Shown: positions 24,406 through 41,344 of the stretch, in pieces | Layout of the letters: each line of letters starts with the position of its first letter | Position numbering within the stretch: position 1 is the first letter of the stretch | Assembly: GCA_946807835.1 (NCBI GenBank) | Contig: OX327703.1 | Location: 1,867,501-1,931,500, forward strand | Reading direction: 5' to 3' | Origin: Ailanthus altissimus | Lineage: Eukaryota > Streptophyta > Magnoliopsida > Sapindales > Simaroubaceae | Length of the DNA stretch: 64,000 bases | The notes under the pieces: generated by a model | The model's database searches: none | What the model was told of the DNA's origin: nothing | What the model saw: the letters and a program-made list of their open reading frames with translations, nothing else | Made by a program: the position numbers and the translations under genes

Positions 24406-24830
24406 TATTTTCTCGAACACTTGGTATGCGACAGAGCCTCTTAAAGGCTATATGGGTTGCTAGAATGGTTCACAAGCCAGAGCTTTTAAAAGACCTACTA
24501 ATATAGGTAAAGATCCTGACCAAACCCGCAACTTATTAGGGTGGTTAACCCTTATTTGGAATGGGAATATTCCACAGCATAGGTGATGGCATCTAAAAAT
24601 ATTATGTGGCATATTATTTTCTCGAACACTTGGTATGTGACAGAGCCTCTTAAAGGCTATATGGGCTGCTAGAATGGTTCACAGGCCGGAGCTTTTAGAA
24701 GACCTACTAATATAGGTAAAGATCCTAACCAAACCCGCAACTTATTAGGGTTGTTAACCTTTATTTGGAATGGGAATATTCCATAGCATAGGTGATGGCA
24801 TCTAGAAATATTATGTAACATATTATTTCA
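24406..24830 (+). repeat. Tandem duplication, 209-bp unit, two copies
   Basis: TCTCGAACACTTGGTATG begins at 24,411 and recurs at 24,620, and the copies run in parallel to about 24,830 with scattered substitutions. The first copy is preceded by CCAAGTGTTC, the exact inverse of GAACACTTGG, giving a 10-bp stem around a 14-base loop (24,390-24,423). Confidence 0.85.
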
Positions 24831-25140
24831 TCTTGTATGTATACCATTAGATCGTTTAGATCTCAACCTTCGATTGTATAAGACTGTTAGTATATAAATG
24901 GGAGACACTCAATTGTATAAATGACACAACACAACAATCTCATAATTTGTATTTTCTCTTAAATAATATAAAGAATTTTTTCTCAAACATCTTGTGAGCG
25001 TGTTTCTTATCTTCTTTGTGTAATTTTTTAAACTGTTTAAGACGCAACACGTTTAAAGTCATGCGGTTCTCAAAAGATCTGTGACATTTGACTCTAAATC
25101 CGCTACTACTGTTTCGACCACAAGCTCTACTGCCAACCAT
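24831..25140 (+). repeat. Probable LTR fragment of an unrelated retroelement
   Basis: Contains a promoter-like TATATAAATGGGAG (about 24,893) followed by an ACACAACACAACAATC leader-like stretch and A-rich sequence, the arrangement of an LTR U3/R junction. The upstream 209-bp duplication would be part of its U3. No primer binding site, gag or second LTR was identified. The assignment is inference from this pattern. Confidence 0.35.
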
Positions 25141-26091
25141 CTACTGAATTTATATACTGTAGTTATTTGATTTGCATTATTGTGTATTGTGATTGGTTTA
25201 ATTTTGAGTGCATTTGACTATATTGTAATAGGGATATTTTTGTAATTTTATTTAAGTAATTATTTATGTAATAATTTTCAAAGATAATTTTTCCTCCTTA
25301 AATCCCTATGAGCATTTTAAATCTTGTTATATCTCCTTAAATTCCTATGAGCATTTCAAATCTTGTTATATTTTCACTGTTAAAAAAACAAGTTTAAACA
25401 AATCACAAATTTTATATTATCCCTATAAAACATCTTAATAATTATTTGATATATATTAACATCCCTATCACATAATATTATAAATTATTTATAATATTAC
25501 ATTTAAAATTTAAAAAAAAATGTTAAAACAATTTCGAAATTCTATTATCAAGTCAAAATTTTAAACCACAATCACTATTTGTTGTAAAAATGATTTTTTT
25601 TTTTTTGGCTAACTTGGACAATGAGATATAATAATGATATTACAATATTTAGTTTTAGCCAACCAAATCGAAAAATAAAATTACAACTCATTTCTCCTGA
25701 GCCACTCTAGAAAATATTATATCTTGCAAATATCAAATAAAGGGAAGATGCAATCAATAGAGTCCTGAGACTATAAATTACTAACCCAGATCAAATATTT
25801 GTTAATTAATTAAAAGAATGCTGCACACGAATAGGCCTCGTTGCATTAACATTAGACTTCTGATTTCAATTAGACATGGGCTGCCATAAGTCAAAATTGA
25901 AATTGCATTTCATACCAAAAGCTAAAAATTCCAATATCCTGTTATCTAATAAGAACTTCAAACCGCAAAAATGACAAAACATAAACAAAAATGACAATAA
26001 ATAATTTGGTTCTAAGTAGAACTGCAACAGCAAATGTGTACTACTCAAGATAAGCCACAGATATTTCAGCGCAACTCCGATAATGATGATT
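25141..26091. other. AT-rich spacer and RPL5 3' UTR
   Basis: No gene. A short local duplication reads CCTTAAATYCCTATGAGCAT near 25,290 and 25,335. The last 200-300 bp before 26,092 should be the 3' untranslated region of RPL5, which is read from the minus strand. Confidence 0.5.
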
Positions 26092-28783
<2,692 letters not shown>

Positions 28784-28863
28784 TGCTGAAACTTCCGAGC
28801 TGAGAGAGACTAGAGTGAAGGAAGATGAGACGGCTAAGGAGTGAGAGCTTGTTAAGGAGATCG

Positions 28864-28948
28864 ATATATAAACCCTAGAATTACGAGTGACCTGAGTGAG
28901 AATCAGATCGACGGCTGAGATTTGTTTGCCAAGTGGGAGCTAGGGTTT
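28864..28948 (-). promoter_or_regulatory. RPL5 promoter with TATA and two telo-boxes
   Basis: On the minus strand a TATATAT segment (28,864-28,870) lies about 80 bp upstream of the start codon. It abuts one telo-box, CTAGGGTTT in this orientation (28,870-28,878). A second telo-box, AAACCCTAG, lies at 28,940-28,948. Telo-boxes are characteristic of plant ribosomal-protein promoters and support strong expression in dividing cells. The leader near the start is pyrimidine-rich (CTCTCAGCTC), as in many translation-machinery mRNAs. Confidence 0.65.
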
Positions 28949-30159
28949 TTTTTTCATTTAGTGGCATTTTCGTCTTTTCATGTGTTTTTATGAGAGTTGT
29001 GCATTGGTTTGGTGTGCGATCATTTGAGCTTGTATTATTTTTGTAGGATAATATTGTTTTATATTTTACTTATTTTTAATAAATAAGATATTAATTCTAG
29101 TCAAATAAATAAACAAGCAAGGAATTGATATAAGGAAACTAATAATTAAAAAAATATAAAGTACATTTGCTATTCTAGTTTAAGTGAAAATCTAATAAAA
29201 AATCATCATAAAAATTGAGTTCTTATAGATTAGTTTATAAAAACAAATTATATAAGAATTTATAATATTATATTATTTTAACTTTAAACTTTTTAATTTA
29301 AAAATTATTGTAAACTTTTTAATTTAAATTTTTTTATATTATTAGTTTACTCAACCCTGCACTATACTTAATCCATACTTGATTAGTTTTTTTAAATAAA
29401 ACTTTTAAAAGTAGTGTTTTAAATATATAAATATATATAATTAATTATTTAGTTGTTAATTTTTTTTAAAGTAATAAATTATTTAATTATATATTATTAA
29501 AAATAATTATTTATTATTAAATTATAAAAAAACTTAATATATAATAATCATCAAATTAAATAAATTATAATATTTGGTATAAAAATAAAAATAAAATACT
29601 ACATATTTATGATTTAAAAAAATTGATAAACCTTATAAAAATATGTTAAATACAAGGATTTAAAGATATGGTACGATTTAGTTTTAATATGAATATATTA
29701 TAAAATTAAAAATATATTATTAAGATATATATATAAATACGTAATATAAAAGGGGATCAAAAAAATTCTATTCTTAAAAACTCATATTTTAAATTTTTAC
29801 TAGTAAAAAACAAATTACATTTTTTAATTTTTAAAAAAATTTCTTTAATTACAATTAAAGGTTGACAAAAAAATTAATATAAAAAATTTCTTTTAACAAA
29901 ATATGAAAAAAATATATATCTTTAGCTTTTAAGTTCAAGATATATTCAAAAAACCTGAATACGAGATTTGGGAATTCAATGGCATCTTTGCTCAAATATT
30001 ATTGAAAAGATTTATCTAATTGTTTTTTAGAAAAAAGCAGAGAAAATTTGTTTTGCTCTTTCAACAACATTACTGCAACAATGAATATAAACACAGTTAC
30101 ATTTTGATTTTATACAATAAAATCAAACCCAAAACTGTTTTCTCTCTCCATAAATAATA
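28949..30159. other. AT-rich spacer between SAC9 3' end and RPL5 promoter
   Basis: Extremely AT-rich, with runs of A/T and no ORF or repeat family I can define. The right-hand few hundred bases should include the SAC9 3' UTR. Confidence 0.5.
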
Positions 30160-33100
30160 TCAAACAGCTGAAAGGCTTGCCCATTTACCAAGCTCGTAAG
30201 GATCACAGTAGTAATATAACTTGATTCTATTCGACAAAGACAACCCCACTGCCACAGCTGGAACTCTGAAACCTGAATCATCTTGTTCTGAAGTGTCATC
30301 TGAAAATGCTATAACATCTCCGAGAAGCTTGAATGAGACTCGACGACTTTGTATCGGTTGTGGGAAATCGAAGTACATTGGTGTTCCAGCTTTAGTCTCT
30401 GGCAATCGATATTCTGCAATAACTACCATGTCGTGTGGTTCTTGGAGTGCGGATACTTGTATATACAACACAGCCGGAGAGATGTGCCTATCTTCTAAAC
30501 ATGTTATTGATGTGTCCCAGATATTGGAATCTGAAGAAGGCGCATGGGTAACCCTAGGCTTGATGGCAGCAAAAGCGTCAAGACGGAATCCAGCTAGTGA
30601 AGGTGAAGCGGGAGGAAGATACTGTTCCAACAGAAGATCGTTATCCATCAATCTCTCAGCCTCAATTGGAACCTGAAAGAAAAAACGGAGGATTATCAGA
30701 GGCAAGGCGTGTAGGAGAAAATGGGGATTATGAGCGAACAGGCAATGAAAGATAAATTAATACCTTGAATCTATTCAACTGTGGAGCTATGTCCAACCAG
30801 TTTCTAACATTCGACTGGTCAGAAATCTGTGATGATGCAAGTTCTGCATCCTTTTTCACTGGCCTTGCAACAACTAAAATTCTTTTGGCATGAAGACATG
30901 GTTCACTTTCAACTGCTCCTCCAAAAGAAGCACGTCGACTTACTTCTGCAAATGGGTTTTCATTTTCATCCAGAGATAGAAGATTGAAGTCCCCCCCAAA
31001 ATTAACAGAAGCTGAACCTGGCCCCTGAAGACGTAGAGTTATCCATATAATACGGCATCTAACAGGATTCTTAAAAGTAAATTTTATATGCCTAGGTAAT
31101 TTATCCTCTGTAGCTGAGTTTTCGGGTCCATAAAGATCTGAAGAAGATGTGATCAGGGATTGGACGTCCCATTTTCCCATTGAGGACCTTTCTTCCCTTT
31201 GTATTTTATTGCTGGCCCAGATTTGTACCTGTAACAGCATGGGAAGGAACACGTCAAAGAAAAATATGAACAGGATAGATAGATACAACAGAGCACCAAA
31301 AAGGAGAAGGTTGCAAAAAGCTTAGTAATGACAACTCGCAGACATGCATATTCAAAAAGGGAGGAGCAGGCATTATCATTCTTCTTTTTCACTTTTGGCA
31401 GGAATAGCAGTTAACTAGGAAATCTAAAGTTGCTCTAACAGTTCTAAATTTGGATAAAATATTGTTCATCTTGAGATTTAAAACTCATAAAGAGTTGATA
31501 GCTGAACTAGTCTTGCAAAATTTTCTGAGTTTTGTCATTATTGGGATTTCCTTTTCTTTGTTTCACCTAAATTTTAAAAATTTCAGATCTTCCCCAACAT
31601 CTATCGAGATAGAATAGATTGTTTAACATCATATGGTAGCATTAACCTTGGCTTCAGAATAAATTTGTGATGTCCATAATGTGAATCCAACAGAAACCAA
31701 GTCTGAATTGACTGAACAAGAAGGAATAAGGGAAAAGCAACTCCACGTACGTCAGGAGTATCAGCCGCAGAGTAGCCACATGGACTAACAAGCAAGATGA
31801 CCCCACTGACATCAGAAAGAGTACCAAGAACAATAACAAATTCAACTGAAGTAGTACTAGGAGGAGCTCTCCAATATGAGTGCCGTGATCCAGAATCCAA
31901 TGGAGCAAGCAGCGAGAAAACTGGTGCTGAATCTTTGGCTGTTTCAACCTGCAATGGCCCCAAGGGATCTAAATAAAACAAACCATCTCAAGATAGAAGA
32001 AGTTCCAATCAAGCATTCTGTGGAATTATGTGGGACATGATTTAGCACACAAATCGTACAAAATAATGCGAGAGCTTTTAGTTGTCATAGTTTTTCTGAT
32101 TCTTTAAGCATCCTCAAACAAACAACCTCAAAGACATACTCAAATGAAACCTCCTCTGGCTTTGACAAGTGTCTTGATTGAACAATTATACCAGACAAGT
32201 ATTCCCAAGGATGCATGGGAGGAAAATTTAAAAGCCATAAATACTAAAACTTACTTCTAAATTTGAACATGAAAAGAAAATGACTTTCCATCAAAAGGAG
32301 GAAAAGGCGAGATTATTATTGTTAGAAACATGCCTGCCCAATCTTATAACCATGCACATTAGACCTCCAAGACTGTTGTCACAACTACTTAAATCAGTTT
32401 GATCAACAGAAAGTCTAACCATCAGAAATAAGAACACCTACATATACACAAGTGCAACGAATTCAATGTGGCTCATGATATTTGAATTGTCCATCAACTT
32501 CAGAAAATTTTGCTTCCTCATTTCTAGAAATAATAATAGATACCAGAGAAGACAAGATAAAATGTCTGATCAGGTTCACCAAAAGATGATCAACAATGGA
32601 TGCATGTCTCACAAGGTTCACCAAAAAGATGATCAACAACGGATGCAATGCAGTGCATTGAAGATCCTAGTTAGAAATGGAAAGCAATCTTAGAGCTCTC
32701 ATTGGCTCTATCTAGAAAAGAAAGCATTCTAGATCATTTCTGGATAAATGTCAGCCACATGGAGCTATTACCATACAGAGCATAATCTTGGCAACACTTG
32801 GCATTGGTAATTCAGAAAGATCCAACCATATCATTTGAAGAGCTTGCATAAACGAAAGAAGACACAATATGACAAGAACTGAATACAGACCAGCAACATA
32901 CCGAGTGTAAAAAGCTAGCAAATGGAAATTCAGCAACCGATTCCTGCCCATCACATAATCGCGGAAGGACTTTAACAGCTTGCATACTATCAGAAGACTG
33001 ACTCCTTTCAGAAAGACTGTCCTTTAAGCAAGATCCTATGACTTCATTCAAAGCTTTATAGGCTGCATTGTCTGCACGGGCTCTCCTTCGCAAGCTAATC

Positions 33101-36100
33101 AAGACCCTGACATAGTCCAACATTAATGCATCAAGAACAATCTCACGGCAGCACTGTTTGCAGATAACACCGTCCACTGTTAGAGAGCGATTGGTAGATA
33201 TATCAACTTGGCTGCCATGACTTGATCCGCCCTGACTTGAGTAGCCATTATAATTGGTCAACTCACTTGAAAACAGCAGAGCTCCTCTTCCAGCACAACA
33301 AACTTTACAAATTTTTCTTTCACAATGAAAACACAACATGAGAGATTGAGAAGCTCCAGCAGATGACCCTGTAAAGGATGTAACAGGTGCCTTAATTTCC
33401 GCACGCACCTCACAGCTGCCACCAGAACAGCTCTCCCCAATTTTAGTAATATTCCAGAAGTCCAAAACTCTATCATCACTATTCCGGAGGCCAATTGCAC
33501 CAACAATTTTGTCTTCAAACGAAACTTGGCCAAGTAAAGCGAGGGTGTTTGCTACTCTACATAATCTTTCCATGTAAGATTCATCAAGCAAAACATTTGG
33601 ATTTATAGAGGCAGGATCAATTCCAACTGACAATAAAGCTCTGTCCCTTTCAGCTGCAGAAAGATTCAGCCGTAGACGCTCAATTTCAAGCTTCATTGCT
33701 TCCATGAAGTCTAGTTTTCTTTCCTGAAATTAGCACAGATTCACAAGGGTCAATTTTACATTCATCAGATTGAATTTAATAAGTGAAACTTTTCCATGGA
33801 TCAATTTCTAATAATTCAAAATATGTGCAAATACAAGTGAAAACAATCAATTCCTTTTACATACATAATAAAGTATGATTAAAAACTAAATGGAATTACT
33901 GACTAGAATTCAGTTAATTCAATCAAGGAAGGAAGGAACAAATAAACTATAAACAAAATATGTTTTGTGACAAACCATCATACTAGAACTCTGATTAATA
34001 AATTCTACATTTCATGAGGCAGAATTTATAGAACTTCTAAAATTTATTCTATAAAATGGAGCTGATATGACTTTGTAGCTGAAAACAACATATAGATAGA
34101 TACCATGTGTGGCCCAGCAAGTGATTTTAGGAAATTCATGTACTGCTGGGCACCACTTTCCGGAGGCCTCCCATCCCGTATTGATGATGATTTGTGATCA
34201 GTTTCCACACCATGATATTCAACAACAGATTGATCCAAGAAATCAAGCAAATCATCCCCCTTGTGCACAACATCACTTGTCACTAGCTCAGAAAGCGGAT
34301 CAGAAAATGTGTTCCCTCCGGTCAAAAGATCAACCCAGGGATTGGCAGGACCACCTTGTTGCACTGATTCTGATACACTTTCATTGGACTGTGAAGGGTC
34401 AGGGAATGGATCTGCGTCTGAATTTGACAAAAAGGGATCAGTTTGTTTCTGAAACCTTTTGGCAAGCTCAGTTAATCTTGCACCATGGCCTTCATTATTA
34501 AATACTCCACTCCATGGAAGAGAAACTCCAAGGATCTCTATCTGTAATAAAATTAACAATAGAGTCATCGCCCAGCAGCAGTTACGACAAACCCACCTCA
34601 CAGAGCTGATTGTTTAATATGCTTATCTGCGAATAAAGGGCATAAATACATCAACTAACATGTCTGAAAATATTTTCTACCTGACCAAGAGTCAAGGGGC
34701 TTCTTCCAGAAACAGCAGGATAAAAGGTAAGTGCCACAACACGAGTAAGAAAGTCCAATTCTCCCTCTAGTTCTTCAAAATCATACAACAATGGAAGGGT
34801 TGATGCATCTTGGTCATGAAGTCGTGCACCAGCTCCAGTAATAGCCATATCCTCAGCACTAATTACTCCAGGTAATGGTATCAAAAGGTTAGTCCCATTT
34901 CCACAACGAGGGATGGAAACACCCTGTTAAAAAATCCAAGGATTACAAATTGCTAGAAGTTCTATGTCACATATAATTTTCTTGATTTCTCTCAAAGAAA
35001 TAACAAGATACTAAAGGCATGACAACAAATAATGTCTTATCCTATCAAAGTAATGGAAGAAAAATAATGTTTAGTAGGCAATGTTAATTCTACAATTTCT
35101 GCAACTTTAAGGTGCAAAAGAAGTTACATGCACCATCTGTCAAAAGTAATTTCTGGGAACGTGTCTAAGCCTTAATAAATCTTCTACAATTTCAAATCTC
35201 AAGCCTCACTTAAGAAGTTGCAGCACTAAGCTATATGGATCTTTTGACCTTACCATGCCCAGTCTAATGCTAATTCAGAATTCAGGTTTCAATAGATGTA
35301 CCTAAACTTTTAGCTGGATGTCCATTTACCAATATCATTATCTTTATCCAGCTTAGGACCACGCATGTGAGAGAGTGCAGGGATCAGAAAAGCACAGGTT
35401 AAGCATGATAATAATATAACTGGAAAGGCACATGTTAAGCATGATCAGGCCAGTCATTTAGACACAGCTTAAGCATGAGACAGGCCAATCATTTTCGAAC
35501 TCGTGTCTGCTCTCCATAATGAAGTCAATCCACAATATATAAATTTAACCTCCGCAATTTCAACAATATGCTATCCATTTAACTCTAGAATCAAATGATC
35601 AATTGCAGTCACTTGTGTCAACACCTTCATAGATCCAGCACTACTACTTGCATGCCACACTACCCCCAGATCACATGGCATTGGACTTCTTCTTATAGCT
35701 ATAGATCTGTCCAACTAATATGAAGAGTTAGCTCATTTATTTTTGTTACAATCTACAAAAGAGCCTTAACTTAGTATCATCACCAACCAATCTCAATTTG
35801 CAAATCCAGCAGATGAGAGCATATGGACAAATTCTTTAGCTTAGACTTTGACACGGTATATTATATGCACATTGCCTGGGCCCAATGATTTTGTCTTATG
35901 TGAAGATAGGACCATCTCTTCGAACTTGCATGAAATTTGCCAACAAAGGGAAAATTCTGCATAAATTTAGGAAGCAAGGTGTACAGTAGATCCAATACAA
36001 ACCTCCAAAACAAGTTTTAGCCCATCTAAGTGGTGTCCTGTTCTCACATCAACTGTTGATGGATATGTTGAATCATCTGCACCATGACATATGGTGAGAA

Positions 36101-39100
36101 GAAGCTGGCAGACATGACAAGGTTCGCCAAGATAGATAAAAAGTTCAACCACATCTGCACCTTGCGGGAAAACCTGAGAACAAAATGCATGAATTCCAAT
36201 AAGGACAGAGAAGATGAAAAATGAAAAGAGAATCAGAAAGGAATTGAATCAAAGGACTATTTTTGCAGTCGCAATACATACCCAGGTCATGTCTTTTCTC
36301 TTGAAGCTTAGAAAACTAGCTTCACCATCAGAACTTGGAAAAACGTTGGGAACTGGTTTAAGACAGAAACCAGACGGTCGAGAACACACCTGCAATGATC
36401 AGCATTATATGTCAAAGTCCATCAAATAAGCCAAAAAAGGTCAGCCAAACTACAGATAATTTTCCCCTAAAAAGCTGTTCTTGAAATGAATAATTTTCAC
36501 CAAAACTAAAAAGTCACTCAATTGCAACAAGTTCTCATAGATGAAAACTGATCATCATACAAGGAATATTGTTCATCCCAAAAGATTAACAAAGTGTTTC
36601 CAAACTGAGAATAACAAAAATGCAAATCATCCTGAGATGCAACAGGTGATTCCAAACTATTTGTGTACAGTCAAGTTTGAAGCTAGATGACTTAAAAAGT
36701 TTTCAAAGAAGCTCAGAATCATCTTTCAATATAATAGGTGATTTCCAAACATTAGTGATCACCATTGGAAAAGAAAAGGACACTGATGTAGCTCAGGTTT
36801 GCTTTAGGCATCATTTATGAATATGCAGATTGTAATGTTATCCCCACCTCTCATGAAAATTGTTAATCATTCAACTCAAATTTTATGGTAGGCAATATTG
36901 AAATTTTACAGTATCGTACATTTAGAGGTTGAATTGAAATAGACGGAAGATGCTTGAAAAGCCTAATTCCAAGAAACATCTCCAGCTGCTTTTGACGAGA
37001 ACTATCGACAACTGCATTTTGGTATCTTCTCTGCAGTGTAATTTTCATATTTTGCGCCACAGAAAACTGTTTGAACTGTCCAGCTTCGTCATTGAAGATA
37101 TTAAGAATTTGGCTATGCATAGCTTTCGAACCAGTATAAAGTGTTGCATGGATATCACCAGCAAGCAGAAAAAGATCTGCTAACTGAGATACTGGGGATA
37201 ACATTGTTGATCTCTTGAACTCCTCAAATGTCATATCAAATCTCTTCCAAGGCTTATCTGGACATGGATGAATCCAGGTCGTGATCCTAGTGTTGTGATC
37301 TATATAATATATCTTCCCTGTCATTGCATCAGCTTGTTTCTCCCATCCTCGTGGCAATGGAGCAGTATATCCACCATAGTTGTTAGTTGACTGATAACCA
37401 AATGCCAAATCGCTGTCAAGAGAGATCCCAAGCCGCCTACATTGCTCCATGAAAACTTGCAGAGCACCAAAATAACTGGCGGCATTGGTACGATCAAGAG
37501 AGTCTGCACAGTTGAAACGTATCACTCCATTTTGATGGGATCTTAAGCAAAAGGCACCTTCAAAGTCATCATTGCAGATGACTTCACCTCTGCAATCCTC
37601 AAGTCGTTGACGAGATGGTAAGTAATCCCCTTCTGAAATACCTATGGCCTGAGTGGGTGCTTTTAGATGCTTCCATAATCCTTCAATTGTAAGTTGTTCA
37701 CCTTTCAGCTTTGTACTAGCATGCCAGTCATAATTTATTAGTATAATTTGAGTAGAAGGTAGTTTTCCAGTTGATCTGATATAGTTCAAAGATTCCTCAA
37801 AATGCTGAACTAAAATACACTCTGACTTTCCCTCCGCATTCCTAAGCAAGTTAATGCACACAATTGGAATAAACGGTTTTTTCTTCTGATTTTCCCCAAC
37901 AGCCAAATCAAAGTTTCGAGCATCATATCGGTTACTTAACCTCTGATAATACTCTGGGCTTCCTTTATAAGGGTCTCGATCTGCAACATAAATTTCTGCT
38001 TCAGCAGCAGTGAGCTTGAATTCTGCACCCCACCACATTGGAATCGTTCCTCGCCGCCATATGTATGTATTGAAAGCAACACTCTGACCAGACCTTTTAG
38101 GAATCCATACAAGTTGTTCACATTCTACTTCATTTCCTGTCATAAGCAAATTCTTAACACATTTCAGAGAATCATTCAAATCCGCAAAGAGTTAAGATGA
38201 GAAATAGATGATTATATGAGCAGTGAAATATCTGTAACATAAAAAATGAAATGAAAAAAAAAATTGAAATAAATAAAAATAACTCTGGCACGTGGAAGGT
38301 GAATTTTATTTTTCCCACCATAGTACAGAAAAACCTAGTGAAATTCAACAAGAAAAAGGCAATTGCCCTGTCTGGAGATGTTAAAAGGTTTTCTTACCCG
38401 AACTAAAACAAGAATTTATCCCCCTAGCCAAGTATCGAGTACCAGGGTGCAGCCTACTACGACGAGCTGTGAGAGCAACAACCCCTTCTAGCTGACTTGA
38501 GCTTCCAAAATTTCGACATTCTGCAAACCCCTATAAATTAACAAATTATTTTCGTATGACATGCTTAGTACAAGTAAATCACCGTCAAATTATCATGTCA
38601 TAACATTGAGAACTATGGGAAGAAGCAGTTGTAGCTAAATCTAAGTTCAACTAAGAGTGGATCATAAAAGAGCATAGAAAGGAAGGCTGGTTTGGTACAT
38701 AAGATTGACTCTAAATGTCCTATGATAATGAAATTGTGATTTCTTCGGTTTTGTATGTTCTCAGTTAGCCTATGGAGAAAGTAAATGAGGATTATCTGAA
38801 GAAGGCTATTGTTACTGCAGGGAAAGTGTGCATCTAAGTTTTCAATCTATAAATGTTGTAGAAATGTTTCTTGAATTGGTTTAAATGTTTACATGTTTAC
38901 AAGTTCTCTTGCTGCTATCTATATTCAAGAAATTAAGTTGGCTATATTAACATCTAGATTTGGCTGTGAACTTGATAGCTGGCCCATGAAAAATGTTACT
39001 AAATATTTCTTCATGCAATAGTTAGAATAACAAGCAATAATGAGCAAATCATGCTCATAACCGAACATCTTACAATCACATAGAGAGGCAATAGACTTTC

Positions 39101-40114
39101 AAACAAACACTTAAAAAGGAAATTGAGTGGAAGATGGAGTGGGGATGAGGAATGAGAAAAATTCAATGAGCAGCAATTCTGAAGATATCATATAGGAGGC
39201 AAAACCTGCAGAAGAATGACACAATGCTGAGGTAACCTAATGTTTTTAAAAGGCATCGAAAGCCATCCATTCCAAACAAATTCCTCATCAGGATTCTGTA
39301 AAGGCAAACAACTAGGGAAAGGCCGAGTAATATCCCTCGTTTCGCAAAAGTAGTGCTTTCCATCAATGTCAAGATTAGTCAACTCTTGAACATTCTTTAC
39401 TTCTCCTTTACCCTGGGGTTGACAATTTTGAAGTGATACTTTAATCCATTGGCTCTCCGCCACCGTGTATACAGTCCCTCCACCAGGCAGATTCGGAATG
39501 CTAGCCGTTAACCTTGTTGCAACAAGAAGCAAAGCGAAACTTCCCAGGGCGGCATAACCTAATATCGCCCTGGCATAAGTCGTACTCTTGCACTGCTCCC
39601 GTGATCCATTTGTTATGTAATGTAAAGCTTCATTTTGAGATCTAAACACATCATGTCCCAATTTTCCTTTGTAGCTAAGTGCCCCAGTTGTTGGATCAAC
39701 ATATATCACCTGAGTGTCGGTCCTAGAAAATAAGCTGACTACAATATATACTTCGCCAGTGTCCAACGTAGCAACAATAACAGATGTTTCTCTTGGACCA
39801 CCAACTGTAACACAAATAACAGGGAAAACCAAAAAAGTAAAGGTGAATTAACAGGGCTTAACAAATTCCAATTAACATTTTGTTTTGCTTTAAAATTATG
39901 AACCACAAATTTAAGACTGCTTAAATTAGAATTAAATCAAAAAAATTAATAACAAATAATAATCAATGCTAACATTTTGGTCAAATCAATCATAATACAA
40001 AAATTGAGTAAGTAAATGCAGTAATGCAATCAAATTTTGACTAATTTCACCTACATACAAACAGAAATTAAGTAATACAGGCTCAGAACGACAAGACTCA
40101 CCAGGTGATTCCAT
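30160..40114 (-). CDS. SAC9: Phosphoinositide phosphatase SAC9-like, 12 coding exons
   Basis: Plant-specific SAC-domain protein that limits phosphatidylinositol 4,5-bisphosphate. Coding exons (minus): 40,102-40,114; 39,206-39,804; 38,398-38,530; 36,920-38,136; 36,282-36,389; 36,003-36,173; 34,681-34,923; 34,104-34,541; 32,902-33,723; 31,751-31,948; 30,764-31,228; 30,160-30,672. All introns are GT-AG and the total is 4,920 nt, 1,639 aa, close to the Arabidopsis protein (about 1,630). The SAC active site RFNCADSLDRTN lies at residues about 455-466 (catalytic Cys458). A WW domain, the SAC9 signature (LPRGWE...TTWIHP), follows at about 507-541. The long C-terminal part has Cys pairs (CFHC, CKVCC, CKQCC) suggesting metal binding. 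The start ATG was chosen because MESPVGGPRETSV aligns with the family N terminus. Intact. Confidence 0.97.
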
Positions 40115-40175
40115 GAGCTCGCAGAAAAAATTTATTGATTCATTACAAAACGACGAAGTGTGACGATCCAATAAC

Positions 40176-40464
40176 CTGATCAAACACGATTAAAATTTAT
40201 CAATATTAAGGATCGAAAGATTTTTAAGTGGCTGCTTGGTCACCAATTGAGGGAGCAGCTTATATTTGTCTCCGAGATCTCAAAATGAAAGCAAAAATTT
40301 TAATTCTGGAAACATGAAAAAAAAATTCCAAAATGGAAGAAGCAAAGTAAGAAAAGAAATTAATTTCTCGTACACTGCGATCTACTTGGTAAATTGAAGT
40401 GACGGAGAGACGAGAAAACTCAAGTAAAAAAAGACGAGAGAAATTGGAATGGAACTGACCTTAC
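40176..40464 (-). other. Putative SAC9 5' UTR intron
   Basis: A good donor (G|GTAAGG, just below 40,465) and acceptor (GATCAG|GTTATT, at 40,175/40,176) on the minus strand would remove 289 bp between the promoter-proximal leader and the short first coding exon. The ORF overlapping this region (40,382-40,567) is not homologous to the SAC9 N terminus. The intron is inferred from splice consensus only. Confidence 0.45.
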
Positions 40465-40599
40465 CGGATAACTGTAACAGGAGGAAAATGAAAATGAAAA
40501 TGAAATGCGGGAGATTCAAGACCGACTGTGTTAAAAGGCTGAACAAGAGGACGATGGAAGAAGCCATTGGTTTACGCCCAATTGTATTTTGCCAGATAT

Positions 40600-41344
40600 A
40601 TATTAATAGTATTATATATATAAATTCACTTTATATTTTAATTAACGAGGCATAATAATATTAATTAAGTTGTTATTATATTTATCCTTTTAATTGTTAT
40701 GCCACGTAAGATAATATGTAAGTAAATTTATATAATTAATTTATATATGTTAGTTAGGAATGTTATAAAAGTTAAAGTTTGATAATTATTTTTTATGTAG
40801 ATATTAAATTTTATTTTTAATAGAATTAAAAAATAACATTTAAAAAAACAAATATAAAATTAACTTTGATACTAAAAAAGTTTTAAATAAGATTGTAAAT
40901 CCTAAAAGTTTTGTATAATCTCCTTTAATAAAGAATCATAAGAGATGTTGAAAGAGTAAAATATATCAACCATATTTATAGAAACATAACTTTTTAAAAT
41001 GAAAAAGATATAAGTTATAATCATAATATTATAATTATAAAATAATATTAATCCTTCGCTTGGAAAAAATAAATAAATTTACAATATCAACTCTTTATAA
41101 TAACAGGAAATTAACAATCTCTATAGTAGCAAAAAATAAATAATTTTTATAATAAAAATATTCTTTTTAAATAATTTAAGAAATTTCAACCTAAATCAAA
41201 TTTAAAAATTTCGACAATTAAAATATTAACACTAATCACTGAGTTACACTAACAATTCGTAAAATATAATTTTTTTATTTTAAAAAATAATATTAAATAT
41301 TTTAAATTATATTTAAAAAATATATATCTTAAAAGAAAAATGAT
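40600..41344. other. SAC9 upstream AT-rich DNA, no gene seen
   Basis: A TATATATAATA run near 40,608-40,620 (minus strand) could serve as the SAC9 TATA element. The remainder is A/T-rich with no recognisable ORF. Confidence 0.4.

Noticed and set aside
24061..24444. 127-codon ORF in a GC-richer patch
   Set aside because: Overlapping frames, no recognisable domain and neighbouring LTR-like sequence. More likely retroelement debris than a gene.
40382..40567. Minus-strand ORF starting MASSIVLLF, tempting as a SAC9 N-terminal exon with a signal anchor
   Set aside because: A 13-nt exon at 40,102-40,114 gives MESP joined to VGGPRETSV, which matches the family N terminus, and the ORF falls across a likely 5' UTR intron.
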